64,000 nucleotides of DNA from Sarcocystis neurona (lineage: Eukaryota > Apicomplexa > Conoidasida > Eucoccidiorida > Sarcocystidae). Positions 37,119 through 49,124 of the stretch are shown here, piece by piece. Location: NCBI GenBank assembly GCA_000727475.1, contig KL647294.1, positions 453,758-517,757 on the forward strand, given 5' to 3'. Numbering within the stretch: the first letter of the stretch is position 1; the number at the start of each line of letters is the position of its first letter. The notes beneath the pieces were generated by a model. The model ran no database searches and had not been told where the DNA came from. It saw only the letters and a program-made list of their open reading frames with translations. Position numbers and translations under genes: made by a program.

Positions 37119-39058
37119 GTAAGCCCAGGTTTCCATTAGAAGGTACACAGAATTCGACACGCGCTGTCTCCAGCCGCTCTACCTATGGTCGGGTCTCTGT
37201 TGAATAAATTCTTCGAACAGTTTTCCTGACTCGAGTTTGCCGTTCGGCCTCAAGCGTTCCATTATATATTCTAAATCGACTTCGGTGTGTTGGCGACAGG
37301 ACGTGGTGATATCCGTTCATGGGGTGATACGTTGTTATACTTAGATATACGTGTATAAATGTATATATTGTATGTATGTGTGTATGTATACCCTTGCGTC
37401 GTCGTGTCTGCTTGTTCAGCCAATGCAGCGTTTTCAAAAAGAAAGGGGTACAACATGAGAGACTGTTCTGCAGTCCTGTGGGCGTACCGTAGGCGCCATT
37501 GTGGGGAGTTAGCCACAGAAGGCGCGTTAAAGTGTGTGCCAGTAGGTATATACGCTCCTATACGGACACATATATATATATATATGTATACGTGCCTGTG
37601 TGTGTATGTGTACTTGTGTGTCTACGGGTGGGGCCTTTGAGGAAGGCGTCGTGTGGACCCCGGGGAGCATATATGTATAGAGACCGTGATCGTCGTGTGG
37701 GTGTTCATACATGTGTGGATAATACACAGGCACAGGAACAGACGTCAGCAGCCGTAGGTCTGTGTCTGTATATCGTATATCGTATGTACACGTGGATAAT
37801 ATCTGTGTGAACGGCAGGCTTGCTAGGCGCGCATGACGCTCCATTCCGGTATGTGTCAGCCTGCAGCAGTCTGGTCACACACGTGTATACGCCAGTTCGG
37901 CATGTATTTTCCACACCGGACACTGGCCTGCCGGGAGATCTGTTGCTAATGGGGCATATCAGTTTCTTTTCGCTCAAGCGTAGTCACTGCAGCGACTGTC
38001 TGTGCTGCGTAGGTGTACGTGTCTGCACGCTGGTGTGATAACATTTTTTTAGACACGTATACTTGTCTACCCGCAAGTGTCACCGCGGGAGAAGAAGTAG
38101 TAGGAGCTGCATGTGTCACCACCAACTGTGAAGAAGATCTTCTTTCCGCGTGTGGCCTCGTTGGGTATTGTCGTCTTGCATCAGGGACCGGGGAAGAGGG
38201 GTTGCCAGCTTGAGTTGTCGAATATGCGGAGCAAGCTTTGATAAACGAATCAACCGTTTAGATGAAGCCGTCGACGTGTACGGAGCTTGGATAGATGCAT
38301 GCGTGGCTGCGAATGCGCATGCAGCCGAGCAGGCGAGGAAACGGATGGCGTCGCTAATTGGTGGCGCAGGGGGGGGAGCACCTGCAGCAGCAGGAGAGAG
38401 AAACAACAGCAACGTCGGAGGCGGTGCAGCGGGAGCGGTTGATGGCGTCCTGGGAGCAGCAGCTGATAAGGCGCGGCGAGGAGGAGGTGGAGGAGCAACA
38501 GAAGGTGAAGCCACAGCTACAGCAACACCAGCGGATGGGGCAGAAAGTTCTGCTGCTCGTGTTGGGAGGCACACGCCGCCGCGGTCTTCTCCGGGTGCCG
38601 CCTCGTGGACTGCGAGACACAGAGAAGCGACAGCAGCAGCAGCAGGGGCGCTGGGGGATGGAGAGGACGAGCCTGAAGATGCAGACAACAACAGTGGGAG
38701 AGGCGGAAGCAACAGCAGCAACAGGCGGCCCGCAGGTGCAGGAGCAGGCAGCGCCAGCGCAACCGCAGCAGCGGCAGCAGCAGCAGGAGGGTCGCGTCTG
38801 CGACGGCTGCGGCTAGAGAGGCGGCAGCATGACTACAGTAGCAGTGAAGACGAGGATGAGGCGGATGAAAGCTTTGAATTTTCTGCCGCTGCAAGTGATG
38901 AGGAGCAGCGAAGTGGCAGTGGAGACCTTACAGGGAAAGACGAACGTGGAGGCGCCGGGGCGCTCGATGTCCTCACCAGGCTGCGAGAGCAACAACGCGA
39001 AGAAGAGGAAGACGACACAGAAGCGGGAGCCGGCGACCTCTTTGGAGACGACGAATAG
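37006..39058 (+). CDS. ELOF1: Transcription elongation factor ELOF1/Elf1 with long acidic low-complexity tail (2 exons)
   Basis: Elf1 is a small zinc-ribbon protein that travels with RNA polymerase II and helps elongation and transcription-coupled repair in the nucleus. Exon 1 (37006-37118) encodes MGKRKAKLLQPKK, a basic tail, then EFECPFCSH and RSVLVK. Exon 2 (38185-39058) continues DRGRGVASLSCRICGASF and then VDVYGAWIDACVAANA. Both Cys pairs (C-x-x-C at residues 25/28, and C-R-I-C) and the Y-x-x-W-I-D-A-C signature are present. The split codon AT|G joins KM-DRGRG exactly as in homologues; the intron is GTAAGC...CAG, 1066 bases. The model gives 328 residues, against roughly 80-150 in most eukaryotes. 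About 230 residues after the domain are Ala/Gly/Gln-rich and then acidic (SSSEDEDEADESFEF; REEEEDDTEAGAGDL). Confidence 0.94.
38185..39058 (+). CDS. ELOF1: ELOF1 exon 2: second Cys pair, WIDAC signature, low-complexity tail
   Basis: The acceptor GTCTTGCATCAG ends at 38184. The exon starts with the G that completes the split Met codon and reads to TAG at 39056-39058. The frame stays open through the GC-rich, CAG-rich stretch and ends in Asp/Glu-rich sequence, which supports the tail being genuinely coding. Confidence 0.92.
38380..38830 (+). repeat. CAG/GCA-rich tract coding for Ala/Gly/Gln runs
   Basis: Dense GCAGCA and CAACAG units within ELOF1 exon 2. In the coding frame they read mainly Ala and Gly. 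The same tract gives Gln-rich and Leu/Cys-rich shadow frames on both strands. These correspond to the homopolymeric amino acid repeats known from Eimeria. Confidence 0.85.
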
Positions 39059-42000
39059 TAGTCAAAGACGTACACATGTGTGCATTTGTACGTACACGTC
39101 CGCAACGTGTGTGTGCATGTATGTGTACACACTGTCGATTTCTCTGTTGGAGAACCTACGCATGTTACAGTGTCCAGTTGTTTTTCTTCATTTTTGAGAG
39201 GTTGAAGCAAATTCAGGTGCTTCAGCGAGTGTACACGTGCGCCTACTTCGCACAGGGGATGTGGTGAATATCTGCGTGAAGGAGGACACGTGGGGGCAGA
39301 TATGCGGCCAGATATCCGTCGGACAAACGCAAGTCTTTGTGTGTGCGCAGACACATGTTGGGCGATGTACCTGTATAGATATATCAAAATATAGAGAGAT
39401 GACTAGGTAGGTAGACACGTGGTCGTGGTTGCATGTACGCACGTCTACACACGTGTGTGGCTGATCTTTGTGTGAGCAGTTCCTGCGTAGAGACCGACGG
39501 GGTGGATGCGTGCTGCCCATCAACACGTTGTTTCAGTAACGTGTTGTGTTACGGAGACGTGTATGTAAAAGCTGTTACACCGAATTGTAGCATAGGTGTT
39601 GATTTCATCATGGGGCCTGTATGTTTGTGTATGTATGTGTGTAGGTGAGTACGTGTATGTGCGTGCACCCTTGGATGTCGGTTACCTCATCTGATGGAAG
39701 CGCGCGTTGTGGCGACACATGTGCCTGCTAAACGGCACAAGCACAGGAATAATACAGGTTAAACGCAGTTGTTGTGTGTTGGTGTTCACAGGCATATATA
39801 TATATATATATTATATATGTATATATATGTTTATACGCATCTGAAACAGGTGTGTGTGTAGACGGCGTGTGTCTGTGTGTATGTAACGCACGAGGTAATA
39901 TTAATGTACAAGGAAGCGGTTGGTTGCTGCTGTACAGCATTAAAGAGATCAGTACGACGACCACCGAGATGCACGGGAGACAGAAGGTGAACATGCGCAA
40001 GCCTAGGCAAGCATGGCCGCCGCAGCAGCAGCAGGCACCGCGAAAAGCAGTTGCTGCAGTGAGCAGTAGTCACCGATCGGCCCCAGCGATACGATAGCAA
40101 GCGTTGAAAGCGGGGACTCAGCAGCAGCGGCACACCAGGGTAACACCTGCTGCAATCTGCAGCCGAGAAAGTGGAGCATTCGACAGTATCATCAGCAAGC
40201 ACGCAATACCGACTGAAGCACACGGATGATCCTGGATCTTATCTATGTCTCAACGATAATCGGCACCTGCTGTCAATTTCGTGGACGTTTGGGAAGCGGT
40301 TTTGCGGACCTAAAATAATGCTACGTTTGGTGTACGTGTCCGTTTTTAAAGGACACAGGAGTCGCAACACGGCTTCTCCAAGTGGACTGTCTGAATTTGC
40401 AAGATCCGTGGAAACGTAGGTACACACAAAATATTTATACATAGACAGGGCGGGAGATCTGTGTTGGACCGTGTACACGAGAGCATGTGCAGAGCCGTCG
40501 CCAACACAGAGCAGGCTCAACTGGGCTATCGTACTCGAAAAAAGTATACATGTACAGTAGGTGTATACATACCTGTAAATACGTATGGAGAACAGTTCAC
40601 AAAAGAGCGGCGCTCTTTTTCCTTATTGTTTTGGAACACCTATGTGTGAGCTGGTTAAAGTGCAGGGTTGCTCAGGAGCAGAGGTCGTGCAGGGTGTTGC
40701 ATTTTGTGATTTACTCGCCGCTTCACATGCAGAATACAGGTGAATTGATTTTCCTGACAGACGTCTGTTTCCAGCTTCAGCTGATATACAGAATGACTGG
40801 GTCTGTTCTCTGAAGGGACACTTTGTCGGAAAGTTGAGGTCTGGGTCTAGGACAGGGCGGTTGTGGTTATTACTACTGTGCACTTCTGAGGTAGCGGCCC
40901 AATAAATCGGACTCAGTAGTCGTCAAGCTCCTAATAAGCGCGACTCGGCACTTTTACGATCAACAGAAGCAATGACGACGTACTGTCGTTCTTCTTTTGC
41001 ATCCTCTCCACCCCGGCACATGTCAAAATTTTAGGTATACACGGAGCTCGTAGATACATGCACGTACAGCTCTGGACGTCTGACGTTGCGACTCTGATGC
41101 AAAAAGCTGCCTGTGCATCCGTCCGTATATGTGCTGTATGTGCCGACATCCCTGCATCGTCAGGAACGTACCGTGATCTAGTGGACGTGCATATAGATTT
41201 AATGGAAGCGTTGCACATGTGGCAAAGCGTAGACAGGGGGTCCCACTGTGGAGGTTTTGCAAATATTTAGTTATAAGCCTGTGCGAGTGCGTTGGTACAC
41301 GATTCCATATTACATAGTATATATATATATGGTTCTCTAATAGTGTTCCCCGAGAACTTCGCGTACGTTTCTGCCCCGTGGAGCGCCGAATTTTTCCCAG
41401 TTGTACTCGTCGTACACGGTAGAAACAGAGCTCCTGCGGAAGACTACAACTGCACGCGTGTATAAATCAAGTATTCTCGTAGTCTTACGTATGCCACACA
41501 ATAAATCTGTACGTTTACGCGTATCTTGGAGGCTCTCAATTTTTTGTCGGTGTCTGTGCCGACGTTCCGGGGCGCAGGTCTGGGCGTCTCATTCGCAAGG
41601 ACTTGCTGTAGTGTGTTGCGTAGCGTCCGGTTAGAAAATTTGCAAGCCTTATATGTGTGGACCTGCCGCACGTGTGCCTCTGAGCGACAACTGTGCAAGG
41701 CGATTGACCAAGTTTGCAGCGTCACCTAAGCCAGTTCCGATGTCGCTTTCACAGGACACAAGCGGCGTACGAAAAGCAGAAAGTGCACGCGTCTGTTTTT
41801 GAAGGGAAACATAGTTCAGCGCTACCTAGGAGAGGGCGGACAACAGCTGTACCACCCAGGTTTACGCGTTGCGAACGTATGTGCTATTCTGCTGTGCGCG
41901 TATTCTGCGTGCTCCTTCAAGGAGCTACATGCGTGAGCACTTAGAACAACGGTGGGAAAGAAATCGATAATCCCGGAAGTGTCTCTAAACCAGCAGTGAC

Positions 42001-43279
42001 ACGCCTGTACACACTCTACAAGTGCTTTGACGTATGTGTACGGCTACGTGTACAACTACCTGCAAAACAGAGTTGCAGGTGCGGTAGACACCTGCTTACA
42101 CATGTGTAGACGTAGGGTACCCATGTTCTTATGGGACCTGTGAATCAGCGTTGCAGGTGCGATAAACACCAGCTTACACATGTGTAGAGACAGGTTGTCC
42201 ATGTTCTTATGTGCCCGTGTATACCGAAACACACGCAACAGGATTAACGCATCTTATTATAGACAAAGTAACAAGTCTCTCTATGGGCTCTGTTGCTTCC
42301 ACTGCCAACAAGCCCGGAAGAACAGAGCACCACAAAGGAGTTATTCCCTTTCTAAAAACAAAATGTGGAAATATAATTTGGGCGGGGTGGAAAGCTCCGC
42401 GTGTTCTCACTTGCATCGTTCCCGTTGAACCGTATATAGCCATGGACATGGAGGGAGACACAGAAGCTACGTGAAAGGGCCTATGTCAGCTTCTTCGATG
42501 GAACGAAATATACAGTTATTCTTTTGCCTCTACAACACATATCTAAGAGGGGTCCGGACCGCCTCTGACAACTGTAGTATCCAGAACGGGGCTGCAGCTT
42601 TGTACTGCAGTCAGAATTTTCCGAGTGTGGTACACTTCTGGATTGGGGTTTAACTCGTTAGAAGTGGGTTTCCAGAACTGCACCTGAGGGGTATGTATAG
42701 TTTTTCAAAACGGCTGTTGCTTGTGTCTGCATGCGGGAGTTCACGTTTATCGTTTTACCTACGCTACCTGAACTAAACAAGGTGCAATAACGCCTTTTCG
42801 TGGTACTGCGTAGTTGCTTAACTGGTGAAGATTGTGGCTTCGGTAAGCACATTACTCTTTCGAAACGAGTATTCTTCCGCTTCCTCAAACCGAAATTCCG
42901 CACTGATTCGGAAGAGAAGTTTGCTCTCACGTACAGTGCCTTCGCCATATACCTCCTAACTCCAGGCGGCTTCTGCGTTTCGTGTATTGTATTGGTACCT
43001 GTGTGCTGCACGTGTGTAGATGTCTCGTCCCTCTGTGTAAAGTTTCACGTCGTCCCTCTGAATCGTTCTCTCTACAACGCTCTTAGGCTCGTGCACATTT
43101 TAGTACATAGCCGTGCCTCTCCTTGGCCTTCTTTGAGTCGCTCTTTTGTCTTGTGTCCACTTCGTGTATTCCGCCGTTCCGTCCTGTCACTCCGCTTTCT
43201 GTGCATTGGCTTATTTAGGCCTCCAAAGCCAATGGTTTCATATATTTGCTGAGTACTGCCTGTGTCTGCTTCGTCGCTG
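39059..43279. other. Unassigned interval
   Basis: No gene is supported. It includes a TA tract at 39792-39830, a short CAG-rich patch at 40015-40160 that is open in several frames, and the 78-bp duplication at 42072. Frames are short and without domain signatures. Confidence 0.45.
42072..42214. repeat. Tandem duplication, 78-bp period
   Basis: GTTGCAGGTGCGGTAGACAC at 42072 recurs as GTTGCAGGTGCGATAAACAC at 42150. Both are followed by CTTACACATGTGTAGA and, further on, CCATGTTCTTATG. The copies are about 65 bases long with scattered differences. Confidence 0.88.
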
Positions 43280-43915
43280 CTACTGATCGATGATCGTTGC
43301 GTGTGACGGAGAATCGCCGAAATTGACGAGGACGTATTCTTGAGCCTCGCCTGAATCCTCCTCCTCACTGGAAACAAGTTCCCACTCACTCTCTTCTCCA
43401 AATTCGCCTTGCTTGTCATTTCTCCCTGCGAAGTCTTCATTTTTAGCGCTGTTTCCCTCTCCTTCCGCAAGGTCCATCTCCACTGAAAGTGTAAACAGCG
43501 GATTCCCGCACTTCCTGCAAAAACCGCGAGGGGGAATTTCTCCCCAGCAACAGCTTGCATTGGTCGCGAAAAGGTCGTTGGGGCGTCTTTCCCTCCCCGA
43601 AAGCGTGCTGTGTCTCACAAGAAGCGAGAAGAGCAGGCCACTCGAAGTGCCACTATTCTTCAGCAGCATCATGGAGTAGCTCAAGATATTTTCCTTTGCA
43701 AACGCTGCCGTGATTGTTTCGAAGAAATTTGTGACATTTCTCCCCGACGGGAGGAACAGATGGGGACTCCTGACCATTTTTGCAGAATTCAGACGGAGAA
43801 CTGTGTATTCGTAAAAAAGAGTCCAGTAGCTTTCCAATTCGGGTCGGACTGCAGTCGACTGGCGCGGGGACAGAGCAAATAGTTGTTCAACTCTCATGCA
43901 GGCACGGGAGGTCAT
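43280..43915 (-). CDS. Hypothetical protein with one CxxC motif and acidic C-terminus
   Basis: This 211-codon ORF reads like coding sequence. Its N-terminal part is mixed helical (TVLRLNSAKMVRSPHL; NVTNFFETITAAFAKENI). A possible metal site follows (ASCCWGEIPPRGFCRKCGNP), then an acidic tail (GEESEWELVSSEEEDSGEA, QEYVLVNFGD). The C-R-K-C-G-x-x-L pattern loosely recalls the zinc site of RNase P/MRP Rpr2/Snm1-type subunits, and the E-Y-V-L-V near the end recalls a TFIIIC subunit motif. Neither assignment is convincing. An exon upstream on the same strand (about 44316-43999), after acceptor TTTTATTACAG, could belong to it. The start at 43915 is only the first in-frame ATG. Confidence 0.45.
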   Translation of the reverse strand: MTSRACMRVEQLFALSPRQSTAVRPELESYWTLFYEYTVLRLNSAKMVRSPHLFLPSGRNVTNFFETITAAFAKENILSYSMMLLKNSGTSSGLLFSLLVRHSTLSGRERRPNDLFATNASCCWGEIPPRGFCRKCGNPLFTLSVEMDLAEGEGNSAKNEDFAGRNDKQGEFGEESEWELVSSEEEDSGEAQEYVLVNFGDSPSHATIIDQ

Positions 43916-46900
43916 GTTCAGCGGCCGCAGGTGCTCTTGAAGAGGACGTTAAGGCGGATAAGAGGCAAAGTCTTGCCTGGCACTGGCAGTGCTGCCCGTC
44001 AGAACTGTTTCGGGGCAATTTGGTGCACCGCAAAGAAGGCGACGTTGTTAGTCATAGTATCCTCAGAAGGACCAAGAAGGAAATAGGAGATGTACGGCGT
44101 TTCTGCCTCTCTACAAAAAAAAAAGTTGCTTTTTGTTTGTCTTGTCGCACTTCGCATGGAAAATTGTCTAGCATAACGGCCAGGAAGCGACAGATGTGCG
44201 CGTGAACTTCCGTAAATGCAACGGTGAATCATTTTCGCAGGGTCTGTATCTACTGGGGGAAAATCCAAAATCTCTAATGTTGTCTGCGAAAGACCCCCAA
44301 AGCTGAGGTACCTGTAATAAAACGACATACAATCAAAAACTAGGAAACAATGCCGCAAGGGTGCCAAAGAGATTTGACAGTTGCCATCCACTGACACTCA
44401 TAACAGTAGTCTGGGCCATACGAGCATCCAGAGCCACTAGTGCCATGGTTCCGGGACAGGCGGGATGTCACCTCTTCTTTGCACTTCACAAGTGTTTTTC
44501 AGCGGTGGTGGTAAGCATTGCGCTAACCGGGCACACAGGTCCCTTCGTGCATAGACATTCTTGGCTAGGTACCGGCAACTAGTCCACATTTCACCACAGA
44601 GCATCTCCAGCTTAGAGTGGTTCTGCAGACACCTGCGTTTATCGAACAGCTGCAACACTACAACACGATCCGCTGTGTGGAGATGTGTGTCCAAACGTAG
44701 TTCAGGAACGCAGCCTAAAGGTGGTATGATGTAGGCCACACCATACTGTGTTGTTGAAGTCTGTGCACACAAAGCAAAGGCCGGAAAGTCTACTGTGATA
44801 ACGAAAACTCTTACGCTAATACTGTCTTTCGATCATTTCTGCGTCATGGTGTCGCCCTGTACCGCGCACTGCAGTAGTTGCCGGTGATTGCCTCGTGTGT
44901 ACAAGAACAAACGAACTTCTTACAGGTAGAACGTCGCTAGCCTTGCTTCTCCTCCGCTGAGAAAGTGGCCAGAAAAAGAATGGACTGAGGTAGAAAAGAA
45001 CAAACCACGTTCTCAAGTGTAGTCCGGGAACTGAGGAGAAGGAAGCCCGACTGTCCCGCAGCACTCGTCTACTGTTAATATGTGCGGGCTACGCCTAGCA
45101 AAAGTGGAACCTGTCAAGGAAATCGATGCAGAGCTAGAGAGTTAAGCATGCGTATATTGTCACGCCGCATGCGAGGAAAAACACTACACAGGGGGAAGCA
45201 TTTATATTGATATCTAAGAGTGCAATCACACACCAAGAAACAAGCAGCGTACCACAACCTCTGAAACATGCATGTGCGTGTATGCGTGGGTGTGCACACC
45301 AGAACACAAACTCACACTGACACACGTGTGGCTGTGCCGCTACATACGCGTGTATTGGTACCGGTGCAAAATAGCACTTTATGTAAACATCAAGGACATT
45401 TCGCTTGCTGTGAGTCCCGTCAAGCATCTGATTTGATAACAAATGGAGGCGCGCGTCATGGATGCGTGAGGCACGGGGTTGATCGCGTAGTGGTGAATCT
45501 TTCGTTCTTTTTGGAGTATGTCGCACGTCAAAAGCATTCGAGGAAGGTCACTGCAGCTGGCCGTTTTTAAGAGGTAACTAATTAATTAGGAAATGTGTCT
45601 AGTCAAAGGAGGAGTTCTGTACAGCTACTTTCATAAACGGAGTTGTGCAGACCTGTTGTTTTGCTCGTGTCTTTTGCAAAAGTAGACTGCAAGCTTGGAG
45701 GAGTATACACAGAACAGACGCACCGTTCCAGAGAATCAGACTATCCTAGTAAAAATCCGTATGCCCTCCATGTCTCTCCCTGCCAAAGGTGCCGCAAGCT
45801 GCTTGCGCCTGTACAAAGGTTGCACTTCACACATTAAACAGGACAAAACCCACTCAGGGGAAGCCCGAAGCAGCACATAATCCGGCTTTTCCCACAACGC
45901 TCCTATATCCTACGAATTATAACTACCAGTCCTCTTTCGACGAGCGGACGACCGCCAGTGTAAGGACTGGTCCTGCAAGTTCACACAGTGTGAGTGCCGA
46001 AATAGGGAAGCCCACATTCTGAAATTTCAAGCTAAATTTACATTAGATGACAAAAAAGAATTCGTCCACATCGGTTCGTCACGAGCACTGCAGACACTCT
46101 AGATAAAATCATCTGCGACCAGCGGCCGTAAGTAGAATTTGGAACTCAGTCGGCTGACTTTTTGGACCGAAGTTGCATCGGGAAGTTCTACAGAGAGGGA
46201 GCACGAAATCTGTGCCCTGACTCCGGAGGTTTCAAACGCACAGCTCTTCGTGTCTCTGCGATGTGAAGTTCAGTCAACTGCAGAATATTTCAGCTAATTT
46301 GCTATCTGTTTCACGACCACAAGAAGTTTACGGAAGCCCTCTGACGCAGAATGGCACGTCTCCCGCCAGAAAGACCTTTGTGGTCTACGCCTCCTGGGTT
46401 TGCTCGAGACAGAAGTCAATTATTTCAACTTGAAGCCGTCTACACGACGAAAAAATTTGCCAAAACATGACATAGGCCATCCAGCACGGCCCTTTACCTT
46501 CCACTAGGTGGGAAATCACGCACCTTCTGAACATCGTTACTCTCGCGTCCAACCTTCGAGGGATGCTCGCGCGGATCGCCGGGATGTCTCGGTACAATTC
46601 TATCCATACCGTCGCAAACTACATACGTTAGTACACATATATATGTACGCACGTGAAAGTACACCTTTCGAAGGGAGCCCTCTCGAGTGCGTGCGGTGCT
46701 ACCGCCACGCCCCGCCATGCGTGTACACTGGTCTTCGGACATCCTACTACAAAAGGAAATTTACACCGACGCAGTATGGAAGGACACCACCACCCTCCAG
46801 TATATGCCAAAAGAATGGGGAAGACAAATCCGCGTCGCGCGCTTGCTCCCAGGGATTCTGTAAATAAAGACACTTCCTCGCCTACGTTAAACACAGTTAG

Positions 46901-47016
46901 TGCCGACTCCAAAGCCGACCCTGACACGTGCCTACGCGTTTTCACTGTGGGTACTATGTGCGTACTCTTGCAGAGTGCACCACCGAGCGACGCCTACGTT
47001 TTGAACAACATACTCG
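43916..47016. other. Unassigned interval
   Basis: No gene is supported. On the - strand, 44316-43999 follows a good acceptor and reads YLSFGGLSQTTLEILDF, which might be an exon of the 43.3-43.9 kb gene. The rest has short, conflicting frames. Confidence 0.4.
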
Positions 47017-47198
47017 ATGATACGCTGGGGCCAACGCTTCACATTTGTAGATCCCGTACATGCAGAAACGAACCCACAAGATCTATGCCTACTCATTCGC
47101 ACAGCCCTGTCACTGCATATATCTGTACGTGTGAGCATGTTGGTCCAGGGATCCGCTCGCATTGTCCGCACGCCTGCAAATCGAGTTGCTCTTCTCCA
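47017..47198 (+). CDS. Putative exon of unrecognised protein
   Basis: From ATG 47017 the frame reads MIRWGQRFTFVDPVHAETN, then PQDLCLLIRTALSLHISV and ARIVRTPANRVALL, ending at a strong donor CCA|GTAAGA at 47199. Further pieces lie downstream on the same strand. A 117-base candidate exon at 47305-47421 has acceptor CTCTGCAG and donor CCA|GTAAGC, and a possible last exon near 47560-47662 reads ALYRSSLINDNLVELL then SDDYFFAG. I could not find one set of phases that joins all three, so the model is incomplete. Confidence 0.35.
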
Positions 47199-48225
47199 GT
47201 AAGAACAGTCGCTTAGACCGCAATTGTTCGTGAAATGTTTTTCGTTAAAAAATGCACTTCCCGTGCACGTGGTGGCCTGTTTTTTCGAAGAAAGCGCTCT
47301 GCAGATCGACGCGACTACCGCGAGTTGTTTCACCCTTGAAGCATTGTTCGCCAACAGTCGTTTTCGTTCTGGCAAACTGCGATGCAGGGCCGCTACCAGC
47401 AATTTTGAATATTCGCAGCCAGTAAGCCAAGCCTCTTCCAGAGCTTGCTGGCATCTTAAAGACCTTTTTCCTCGTATCCAGAATCTACCCCCATCCTTCA
47501 ACACGGTTTTCTATTCCCGTCTCCTGCACACGCTTCACTAAATTTTTTGTCCCCTAGGTGCTTTATACCGTTCGTCTCTCATAAACGACAATCTGGTGGA
47601 ATTACTTCATTCTGACGACTATTTCTTTGCAGGCGCCTCCACTGATTTTAAGTACCCGTGAAAGCATGGCTCGAACAGCACAGCTGCTCCTGACTACGCC
47701 TAGGGGTGCCTTCAAGACACAAGACAACTCTCCTGTGCAAGGCAAGCCATGTGGTCGCACGGTTTTCTGCTTCTTCATCTTGTCATTGTCATGTCCAACT
47801 GGCCACTGAGTTGCTTCGACTCTTGCTTGTCACTCCCCCACTTTTCACACCCACATGCGTGCACGTTTACGCGTGCGGCTAAGTATATGCACATACAAGT
47901 CCACACACGAGTGTATGGACACAACACACACAGACACATGTGCGAGTGATCTCCTGTGTAGCAGTGTACAAGCGCCCTCAGATTCGCTAAGAGCCAAAAG
48001 CGCCTTTTTTAAAGTGAAACACTTTGAGGATAAACAAAAAAAACAGCAAGGTGCCTCCTCAGTACCTAGCTGCAGAGTATCAATTCCCTAACCTCAAAAC
48101 TGAAAAACTCGCCTGACGGCACGGTGCACGGCCGGCCGTTCCGTCTCTCTAATAACTCCAGTACCACATACATATATATATGTATATATACGCATATGCA
48201 CCACTGTTGTCCGCGAATGGATACA

Positions 48226-48243
48226 CACACACACACACACATA
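48226..48243. repeat. (CA)n microsatellite
   Basis: A run of CACACACA follows a TA-rich patch (48172-48190). Confidence 0.9.
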
Positions 48244-48269
48244 CCCCATGTGACCAGCTTTTGAGAAGA

Positions 48270-48554
48270 CTAAGAAGGTGCTACGCCATCTCTGGATTCC
48301 TGCCCGCGTCGCGAGCCTCCCGCCAGCCCGTCCTCGCCTCCCGCCTTCCCCGCTGCTGCCGCCGCCCTCCTCCCTCCTGCCGCTACGGCTGCAGCAGCAT
48401 TTCCCAGCGCCGAACGCATCCACAGCCCTGCGAGGGTGCCAGCCCCTTCGCTGCCTTTCCGCAACTGCACGGCCACGTTGCCAGCCATAGACCCCGCAGC
48501 AGCGGCCGCTGCTACAGCAGGAGCTGCCCCAGACTCCTTGGAGGTGTACAGCTG
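48270..48554 (-). CDS. Putative Ala/Gly-rich terminal exon
   Basis: After acceptor TGTAGGATTCGCAG the frame reads QLYTSKESGAAPAVAAAA then AGSMAGNVAVQLRKG, GLWMRSALGNAAAAVAAGG and further Ala/Gly-rich sequence to a stop at 48270. This GC-rich patch sits alone in lower-GC surroundings and resembles the homopolymer-type coding sequence of the ELOF1 tail. A second frame here would match the phase of the candidate exon at 48984-49124, so the frame choice is not certain. The protein is unrecognised. Confidence 0.35.
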   Translation of the reverse strand, partial: QLYTSKESGAAPAVAAAAAAGSMAGNVAVQLRKGSEGAGTLAGLWMRSALGNAAAAVAAGGRRAAAAAGKAGGEDGLAGGSRRGQESRDGVAPS

Positions 48555-48983
48555 CTGCGAATCCTACACAAAGACGCGATGCAGAAACCAACGCACTTCA
48601 ACATATTTTTTAAAATCCGCTTCCTCACGCGGCGGGACCGACGCAGCGAGACAGAGACAAAAGAAAGTGCAGTAACAGTTAAGGTAGCCAGTGCTCAGTT
48701 GTCCACTGCCGGAGAACCTACGCGCCTACTCCCGGAGAATCCTCTATACACAACTCCTACGCTTCACACGCAGGTGCTTGCAATATAAACCACTGGCGCA
48801 CCCCGCAGAATCCAGCACACGTGAATGTCGGGCGGCGGAAACGATCCACACTTCGCCCTAGATATATACATACGCACATTTACTCCTTCCACATGTATAT
48901 GTATATATATTACACCCCTCTACCCAGACACATATTTATACGTGGTTGTCTGTCTCTCCCTGCATATAGGTGTGTTCGCGCAC

Positions 48984-49124
48984 CTATCGACGCGAGCCGA
49001 TACTCGTCCTGCTGCAGCAGGCGCTCGAGGCAATTCTGTTGCACAACGTAGTACTGCGACTTTTTTACAGCAGGGCAGTCCGAAGATATGCGTTCGCAAA
49101 TATGCATAGTTGACAGCAACGAAA
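48984..49124 (-). CDS. Putative exon of unrecognised protein
   Basis: Acceptor CCCGCTCTGCAG opens a frame reading VSLLSTMHICERISSDC then PAVKKSQYYVVQQNCLERLL and QQDEYRLASI, with donor ATAG|GTGCGC. The three spaced cysteines and the helical Gln/Leu-rich end look like protein. An ATG at 49107-49105 could be the start. It may belong with the exon at 48270-48554. The family is unknown. Confidence 0.35.
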
